Assembly (NCBI GenBank): GCA_934675205.1
Contig: CAKUPQ010000001.1
Location: 686,497-750,496 of the forward strand
Direction of reading: 5' to 3'
DNA length: 64,000 nucleotides
DNA from: an uncultured Flavobacteriaceae bacterium
Lineage (GTDB): Bacteria > Bacteroidota > Bacteroidia > Flavobacteriales > Flavobacteriaceae
Part shown: positions 58,628 through 64,000 of the stretch, in pieces
Numbering within the stretch: position 1 is the first letter of the stretch
How the letters are laid out: each line of letters opens with the position of its first letter
The notes under the pieces: model-generated
Told to the model about the DNA's origin: nothing
Database searches by the model: none
Seen by the model: the letters and a program-made list of their open reading frames with translations, nothing else
Made by a program: the position numbers and the translations under genes

Positions 58628-61069
58628 CTACTCTCTGTAAAAAACCCTTTTTACCCGATGTGAAATCCCTGCCAAAATCTCGTAAGGAATGGTATTTATG
58701 TTTTTTGCGATTTCGGTTACGTTTGGATTTTCCCCAAAAATAATAACCGAATCTCCTTCATTACAATTTATTTCGGTAACATCAACCATCAGCATATCCA
58801 TACAGATATTTCCGATAATCGGAGCTTTTTGATTGTTGATGAGAACATAACCTTTGTTGCTCAAGGCTCTCGGAATTCCGTCTGCATATCCGATTGGAAT
58901 CGTAGCTGTTTTGGTTGGTTTTTCAGCAATGAAACCTCGTGAATATCCGACACTTTCGCCTTTTTCGATTTCTTTTATCTGAAGAATAACGGATTTTAAT
59001 GTTCCTACATTTTCAAGGAATTTGATTTCGCTTTCGTCATTGGAAATTCCGTATAATCCGATTCCCAAACGTACCATATCCATTTGTAGCTGGGGATAAT
59101 TGGAAATTCCCGAAGTGTTGGAAATATGACAAATCGGATTGATTTTCAGTTCTTTTTTTATAAAATCGGATATTTTTTTGAAAATCTCAAACTGATGTAA
59201 GGTAAAATCCCGAAACTTTTCCGAATCACTTCCCGAAAGATGTGAGAAAATACTTTTTATCTCGAAAAATTCCCGATTATCTGAAAGAAAATCGGTTAAT
59301 TCGTGAATGTCTTTTTCTTCAAATCCCAAGCGGTGCATTCCTGTATCGAGTTTGATGTGAATCGGATAATTTTTTCGTCCAAGCTTTTCAAGATTCGATT
59401 TAAAGCTTTTCAACTCTTTTATGGAATAAATTTCAGGCTCTAAACCATTTGCAATCAAAGCTGAAAAGCTATTTGGCTCGGGATTCATTACCATTATCGG
59501 AACGAAAATATCAGCATTTCTGAGGGCAATTCCCTCGTCCGTAAAAGCTACTCCGAGATAATCAACTTTGTGATATTCCAATAGTTTTGCAATTTCAAAA
59601 CTTCCACTTCCGTACCCGAAAGCCTTAATCATTACCATAATTTTGGTAGTCGGATTGACTTTCGATTTGTAATAATTCAGGTTGTGGGTTATGGCATTCA
59701 GGTTGATTTCCAAAACGGTTTGGTGGGTTTTTTCTTCCAAAAGCGAAACAACTTTTTCCAAATGAAAGCTCCTCGCTCCTTTAACCAAAATAGTTTCGGT
59801 AGAAAAATCGGAACTGTTGTAAGTTGAAAGAAATTCATCAGTAGTTTGGTACACTTCGATGCTGTCGAAAAATGTTTTATGCTCGGAAATGCTTTTCCCG
59901 ATTCCGATAATTTTCGAGATATTGTTTTGTCTGAAAAGCTCGGCTATTTTTTTGTAAAGTTCGTTTTCGTTTTCTCCACTTTGAAGAATATCCGAAAAGA
60001 TAACCGATTTTTTGGAATGTTGCTTTTGCTGTTCCAAAAAGTCTAAAGCAATTTTTATCGACTGAAAATCAGAAATATAACTGTCGTCAATGATTGTCGT
60101 ATTGTTGATTCCGTTTTTTACTTTCAGACGCATTTCGATAGGGTAGAGCATCTTCATTCGGCTTTCGATAGTCGGTTTGTCGTAATTCAGATACAGCAAA
60201 ACCATCATCGAATTAACCGCATTTTCAACCGAGGCATAATCCGAAAACGGAATTTCCACCTCAAAATCTTGGCTGTTATAGCTGAACTGAAGCCGAGTAA
60301 CATTTCCCGAAAGGGATTTTTTAATAAATAAAGCATCAGTTTCATTGGAAAAGCTCCAGACAAATTGCTTTACGAAATATTTTTCCAAAGCATTTTCGAT
60401 TTCGTTATTTTTTTGATAAATAACGACTTCGCAGTTGTTGAAGAGTTTTACTTTTTCGGATATTTTTTGATTTTTGGACGAGAATCCCTCGTTGTGAGCA
60501 TCTCCGATATTGGTCAGGATTCCGATTGTGGGCTTGATGATTTCTTCGAGATTCTGCATTTCATCAGGTTCGGAAATTCCTGCCTCGAAAATCCCAAAAT
60601 TGTGGTTTTCGTTGATTCCCAAAACAGAAAGCGGAACTCCAACCTGCGAATTATAGCTTTTTGGGTTTCGTGCAATGTTGAAATCGGGAGAAAGCAGGAA
60701 ATTCAGCCATTCTTTGACAATGGTTTTTCCGTTGCTTCCGGTAATTCCGACAATCGGAAAATCGAAATTACCTCTGTAATTCGAGGCGAAATCCTGTAAG
60801 GCTTTCAGAGTGTCATCAACTAAAATGTAATTTCCCCTCGAAGTGTCTTTCGGAAGCTCCGAAACCACAAAATTTTCGATTCCTTTTTCGAGCAACACAT
60901 TAATATATATATGTGCATCGTTGTTTTTTCCTTTCAGAGCAAAAAACAAGGTGTTTTTATCGTTCTGCAACGAACGGCTGTCAATCGAAATATTATTAAT
61001 TGATGTGTTTTCGTTTCCGATAATTCGGAAAGGAATGTTTTTGAGGATATTTTTCAGTTGAATGTTCAA
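58628..61069 (-). CDS. fused MurF ligase and alanine racemase
   Basis: 813 residues. The N-terminal MurF half (to about residue 450) has the ATP loop in GITGSNGKTIVKEWLNFLLS near 108-127, YNSQVGVPLSVLGI and the Mur ligase middle-domain IGILTNIGDAHNEGFSSKNQ. The C-terminal alanine racemase carries the PLP lysine in IMVMIKAFGYGSGSFEIAKL, IKLDTGMHRLGFEE and the catalytic tyrosine region VGYSRGF, ending IPIGYADGIPRALSNKGYVL...NICMDMLMVDVT. MurF adds D-Ala-D-Ala to the UDP-MurNAc-tripeptide, and the racemase makes D-Ala. This fusion is established in Bacteroidota. Confidence 0.95.
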   Translation of the reverse strand: MNIQLKNILKNIPFRIIGNENTSINNISIDSRSLQNDKNTLFFALKGKNNDAHIYINVLLEKGIENFVVSELPKDTSRGNYILVDDTLKALQDFASNYRGNFDFPIVGITGSNGKTIVKEWLNFLLSPDFNIARNPKSYNSQVGVPLSVLGINENHNFGIFEAGISEPDEMQNLEEIIKPTIGILTNIGDAHNEGFSSKNQKISEKVKLFNNCEVVIYQKNNEIENALEKYFVKQFVWSFSNETDALFIKKSLSGNVTRLQFSYNSQDFEVEIPFSDYASVENAVNSMMVLLYLNYDKPTIESRMKMLYPIEMRLKVKNGINNTTIIDDSYISDFQSIKIALDFLEQQKQHSKKSVIFSDILQSGENENELYKKIAELFRQNNISKIIGIGKSISEHKTFFDSIEVYQTTDEFLSTYNSSDFSTETILVKGARSFHLEKVVSLLEEKTHQTVLEINLNAITHNLNYYKSKVNPTTKIMVMIKAFGYGSGSFEIAKLLEYHKVDYLGVAFTDEGIALRNADIFVPIMVMNPEPNSFSALIANGLEPEIYSIKELKSFKSNLEKLGRKNYPIHIKLDTGMHRLGFEEKDIHELTDFLSDNREFFEIKSIFSHLSGSDSEKFRDFTLHQFEIFKKISDFIKKELKINPICHISNTSGISNYPQLQMDMVRLGIGLYGISNDESEIKFLENVGTLKSVILQIKEIEKGESVGYSRGFIAEKPTKTATIPIGYADGIPRALSNKGYVLINNQKAPIIGNICMDMLMVDVTEINCNEGDSVIIFGENPNVTEIAKNINTIPYEILAGISHRVKRVFYRE

Positions 61070-61088
61070 AACGATTTTTTTACTTTCA

Positions 61089-61096
61089 CAAATGTA
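61089..61096 (-). promoter_or_regulatory. -7 element TACATTTG for murF-alr
   Basis: Minus-strand TACATTTG followed by TGAAAG, 19 bases before the start at 61069. No TTG is seen at the standard -33 distance. Confidence 0.45.
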
Positions 61097-61192
61097 AAGA
61101 AATCCTTTTTAATCTGTGGTTATGTTTGTAGAAAAGCGGATACTCTATAAGAGATAGAATTTGTAGGATTTGAATCAAAAAAAATTAAGAAA

Positions 61193-61873
61193 TTATTTTT
61201 TGGAATTCTTTGCTGTAAAAATCTCGAACAGAATAAAAGGGAAAACTAAACGAGCTAATGTCTTTACGTTTAAATGTTGCATAAAAACTTGCCTTATCAT
61301 TGAAATATTTGTTTTATGATAATGTCCTGTAAAATCACGTCCTGCTATTTTTCGTCCGATTTTATAAAGAATATTTTCAGTCGGTCCTGAAATAATAATG
61401 TATCCGTTAGGTTTTAGTAAGGTTTTAAACTTTTCAATAAATTTTGGCAATTCCCCAATAGAAATATGCTCAAGTACATCTAAAGCAACAATAAAATCAT
61501 ATTTTAAGGTAAAATCAACAGTAAATAAATCACCTTCGATAAAATGAATCGCATCAGGATACTCTATGTGATTTTTTAATATTTCAACCGGTTTTAAATT
61601 CAAATCAATAGCTGTTACAGAATGATTTTTAGAAGCTAATTCATAAGATAAAACGCCTGTTCCACAACCAAAATCCAAAATAGAAGAATTAGCAGTTGAT
61701 TTTTCTTTGATAAATTTTGAAACTATACTTACTCTTTTCCAAAATATATAATCAATCAGGAAATTTTTATGAGCATAAGCAGGGAGTGCAGCTTCTGATA
61801 AAATTTCATCAGTGCCTTGTTTGTTTAATATATTCAGGATAGTATTTTTAAAAATATATTTAGTTTGTTTCAT
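61193..61873 (-). CDS. class I SAM-dependent methyltransferase
   Basis: 226 residues. The SAM-binding Motif I ILDFGCGTGVLSYELASKNH lies near 68-87, AIDLNLKPVEIL near 91-102, the DALDVLEHISIGELPKF-like VALDVLEHISIGELPKFIEK near 129-148 and LLKPNGYIIISGPTENI near 152-168. It could methylate a small molecule, lipid or sugar; the substrate is unknown. It is the last gene of a TPR-GT2-methyltransferase group on the minus strand, 11 bases after the GT2 stop. Confidence 0.85.
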   Translation of the reverse strand: MKQTKYIFKNTILNILNKQGTDEILSEAALPAYAHKNFLIDYIFWKRVSIVSKFIKEKSTANSSILDFGCGTGVLSYELASKNHSVTAIDLNLKPVEILKNHIEYPDAIHFIEGDLFTVDFTLKYDFIVALDVLEHISIGELPKFIEKFKTLLKPNGYIIISGPTENILYKIGRKIAGRDFTGHYHKTNISMIRQVFMQHLNVKTLARLVFPFILFEIFTAKNSKK

Positions 61874-61884
61874 AAGAATAGTTT

Positions 61885-62850
61885 TTATCTTTTAACATTT
61901 GGAGCATTTATTATATCGTATTGAATTGCCTGTAAAATCAGTTGAAAACCTAAAATTATAGATAATACAATAATCATAATTGTTCCTGTGGGTGCTAAAG
62001 TATTTAACGATGCGTAATGCAACCATTGAAAAAGTCCAAAAATTACTCCGAATAAAAATAACGGAATTCCGAACAATATATAAATTGTTCCGACATTAAA
62101 ATCATACAGAAAGTATTCTTTTATAATTCGTTTGAAAAAAGTTTTGGTCAGCTTACGTCCGAAAAGAAAAGGCATTTTCCATACTTTCATACTTGATTTT
62201 TCATCACCATATATAGCAGGCATCGGTATATCTTTGATTTTTGCTTTTTGAAAATACAATTCGGCTAACAAAGAAGTTTCAAAGTAATATCTGTCAGATA
62301 AATTGGAAAAGTCAAGTTCTTTCAGAACGCTTGTTTTTATAGCTAAAAAACCATTAGTCGGGTCGAAATTATTCCAATATCCTGTGGCAACTTTAATCAT
62401 AAACGAAAGAACAAGATTTCCTATTTTTCTGGTAACAGGCATTTTTTGCAAGGCTTTAAAATCTTTAAAGCGGTTTCCTTTTGCCATTTCTATTTTTTCG
62501 TCTAACAAAGAATCAAGCAAATTCGGAATATAGCTTAAATCCATTTGGTTGTCTGCATCTACTTTTATAACAATATCAATATCGTTATGCATAGCATACA
62601 TAAACCCTTTTTTGGTTGCTCCTCCAACTCCTAAATTTATTTTGTTTTCGAGAAAAACACAATTAATTTGTGGGTTTATGGCTGATTTGATTTCTTCTTT
62701 CGGCAGAGGTTGCGGACTTTTGTCGTCTATAATAATTACAGCATACAGATAATCAGGTAATTTTGAAATTACATTAATGATATGCTTTTCCGCATTATAG
62801 TAAGGAATTACAACAGCTACTTTCTGTTTTCTGTATTTATTTGTGTTCAT
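61885..62850 (-). CDS. GT2 glycosyltransferase with C-terminal membrane helices (DPM1/GtrB-like)
   Basis: 321 residues from MNTNKYRKQKVAVVIPYYNA. The GT-A domain has VIIIDDKSPQPL near 37-48, IKVDADNQMDLSYIPNLLDS near 94-113 (DxD), and DPTNGFLAIKTSVLKELDFS near 165-184. Two helices at about 240-262 and 276-301 (ILFGIPLFLFGVIFGLFQWL, GTIMIIVLSIILGFQLILQ) resemble GtrB-type polyprenyl-phosphate glycosyltransferases. An upstream ATG at 62886 would overlap the TPR gene; the ATG at 62850 follows its stop by 10 bases and is preferred. Confidence 0.85.
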   Translation of the reverse strand: MNTNKYRKQKVAVVIPYYNAEKHIINVISKLPDYLYAVIIIDDKSPQPLPKEEIKSAINPQINCVFLENKINLGVGGATKKGFMYAMHNDIDIVIKVDADNQMDLSYIPNLLDSLLDEKIEMAKGNRFKDFKALQKMPVTRKIGNLVLSFMIKVATGYWNNFDPTNGFLAIKTSVLKELDFSNLSDRYYFETSLLAELYFQKAKIKDIPMPAIYGDEKSSMKVWKMPFLFGRKLTKTFFKRIIKEYFLYDFNVGTIYILFGIPLFLFGVIFGLFQWLHYASLNTLAPTGTIMIIVLSIILGFQLILQAIQYDIINAPNVKR

Positions 62851-62860
62851 TTTTTGTAAT

Positions 62861-63961
62861 TCATTTATTTTTTTGACTGACAGCAAAAGCTAAATTACCT
62901 TTTGCGAGTTTGTGATTAGCATCTAATTTCAGAGCTTCATTACAAGCCTGAATTGCTTTGTCGTATTCTTTCAGTTGATTATAGGCAGTACAAATGTTGT
63001 TGTAAGCTGCTGCTGTTGGTTGTATTTCAATGGATTTTTTTGCCATTTCGATACATTCTCTGTATTTACCATTATTATACAGATGTAAACTTATATTGAT
63101 GTAATCATTTGCGGTGAGATTTGTTTTGTTTTTTAAAGATAAAGCGTGATTCAGATTGTTTTTTGACAATTCATAATCGGGTTTTAATTCCAATGCTTTT
63201 TTATAAGCCTCAATGCCTTTATCGATTTCGTTCAGATTGATGTATGCTATTCCGATATTGTTGTAAGCCTCGGGATAATCGGGTTTTAATTCTAATGCTC
63301 TCTTGGCATTTTCAATACATTTTTTGTATTCCTGTGCTTGAAAAAACAACAAGCTCAAATTTAAGAATTTTTCGGGAGTCGGATTTTTTATGGTTTCTTC
63401 TTCCGTCAAATCAAGAACGGTTGTTTTGTTTAGAGCAATGTCTAAATAGGTTTGAGCATTTTTGTCGTTCGGATTCTGTTGCAGGATATTTTCTGTAACC
63501 GATTTCAGCTTTTCCCAATCTTGTTGTTTATGGAATATAGTAAACAATAATGATTGTGATTCTTTGTGTTCGGAATAGGACTGTAAGGCTTTTTCAAGGT
63601 ATTCTACTGCTTCGGAATTCCTGTTGTTATTAGACAAAAAAGAGGCATAATAATAATCCGAAATATGGTTGCTTGTCGGGAGTGATACGGATTTTTTAAA
63701 AAATTCCTCTGCTTCAGATTTGTTTCCCATAGCATTATTGAGAATCCCTAAATTAGTATAAAGAGTAGGGTAATTAGGAGTTAATTCAAGAGCTTTTTTA
63801 TAGTTGATTTCGGCATTTTGATAATCGCCTTTTGCCATAAGAGCTAATCCGTAATTCATAAATCCTCGTCCGTTTTTCGGGCTTTTTCGGGTAACATCTT
63901 CCCAAAGACTCAATTCGGTTTTCTGTATCGTCCTAAAATAGGTTGACCAAAAATTAAACAA
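62861..63961 (-). CDS. TPR protein, 5' end doubtful (possible frameshift or truncation at window edge)
   Basis: 366 residues of tetratricopeptide repeats, for example GDYQNAEINYKKALELTPNY, YKKCIENAKRALELKPDYPE and YKKALELKPDYELSKNNLNH; about eight units are visible. The N-terminal WSTYFRTIQKTELSLWEDVT resembles the linker after the membrane part of long TMTC/DUF1736-type TPR glycosyltransferases. The only start is TTG at 63961, with an in-frame TGA three codons upstream (63968-63970). Another frame there encodes a hydrophobic VVCFVFPLLTVFV, so the real gene may begin beyond the window and be broken. It is co-oriented with the GT2 gene. Confidence 0.6.
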   Translation of the reverse strand: MFNFWSTYFRTIQKTELSLWEDVTRKSPKNGRGFMNYGLALMAKGDYQNAEINYKKALELTPNYPTLYTNLGILNNAMGNKSEAEEFFKKSVSLPTSNHISDYYYASFLSNNNRNSEAVEYLEKALQSYSEHKESQSLLFTIFHKQQDWEKLKSVTENILQQNPNDKNAQTYLDIALNKTTVLDLTEEETIKNPTPEKFLNLSLLFFQAQEYKKCIENAKRALELKPDYPEAYNNIGIAYINLNEIDKGIEAYKKALELKPDYELSKNNLNHALSLKNKTNLTANDYINISLHLYNNGKYRECIEMAKKSIEIQPTAAAYNNICTAYNQLKEYDKAIQACNEALKLDANHKLAKGNLAFAVSQKNK

Positions 63962-64000
63962 ATACGGTCAACAATGGAAACACAAAACACACCACCCTGC

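Noticed and set aside
58628-61069. MurF-alanine racemase fusion as a novel finding
   Set aside because: The fusion is an established Bacteroidota architecture, so it is annotated rather than reported as new.
1-64000. CRISPR array, prophage, integron or insertion sequence
   Set aside because: No regularly spaced repeats, transposase, integrase or phage gene was seen; the repeats found are short, dispersed and intergenic.

Overview
The window is 64 kb of an AT-rich chromosome from a member of the Flavobacteriia (phylum Bacteroidota); I do not name a genus. The evidence is gliding-motility genes (gldF, gldG, gldH), a type IX secretion substrate with a 'FTPNGDGINDYW' C-terminal sorting domain, the exosortase XrtF pair, a fused MurF-alanine racemase, the Bacteroidota-type RicT and IPExxxVDY proteins, and repeated promoters of the form TTG-N17..22-TAnnTTTG without Shine-Dalgarno sequences. 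Nearly all of it is core chromosome. I see no transposase, integrase, phage gene, CRISPR array or rRNA.

Layout. 1-5.4 kb: end of uppP, a DUF2007 protein, truB, bifunctional nuclease, a small membrane protein, thyA, a DUF3592 membrane protein. 4.4-10.2 kb: a small monooxygenase-like protein, gldF-gldG, a SUKH-like membrane protein, and a large T9SS type B secreted protein on the minus strand. 10.3-14.2 kb: pyrR-pyrB, sodA, purH and tRNA-Met. 14.3-21.6 kb: START-like protein, aminotransferase IV, BatA-type vWA protein, then two guanidino-group hydrolases (DDAH-like and CtlX) around a secreted protein, and a lipoprotein with EF-hand-like loops. 21.6-33.9 kb: polyprenol mannosyltransferase, TPR protein, ricT-gldH-PBP1, mutS, dgkA-like kinase, tpx, lgt, meaB, GT2. 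33.9-41.3 kb: OmpA lipoprotein, pyruvate kinase, dihydroorotase, aspartate aminotransferase with a desaturase, tRNA-Leu. 41.5-50.9 kb: pyrH-frr-xrtF pair, UDP-glucuronate decarboxylase, sugar-phosphate transferase, gpmI, DUF255 protein, MscS. 51-64 kb, all minus strand: the outer-membrane assembly operon DUF6089-uppS-bamA-ompH-ompH, DUF4139 protein, murF-alr, and a methyltransferase/GT2/TPR group.

The genes form several envelope modules: lipid carrier and peptidoglycan supply (uppP, uppS, dgkA-like, murF-alr, PBP1), outer-membrane biogenesis (bamA, two OmpH/Skp chaperones, lgt), surface motility and secretion (gld genes, T9SS cargo), and surface polysaccharide (priming transferase, UXS, glycosyltransferases, XrtF). 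Pyrimidine and purine synthesis is scattered (pyrR-pyrB, pyrC, pyrH, thyA, purH).

The most interesting signal is non-coding. Two unlinked intergenic elements, upstream of the small membrane protein at 2078 and of meaB at 31769, share a closing stem with compensatory changes, a conserved TCTGACCG block, and a strand that can pair with CAGATG, which contains the start codon. They look like one family of start-codon-sequestering leader RNAs, which I could not assign to any class I know. Intrinsic terminators that run almost into the purH and aminotransferase IV start codons, and many intergenic repeats, are also reported.
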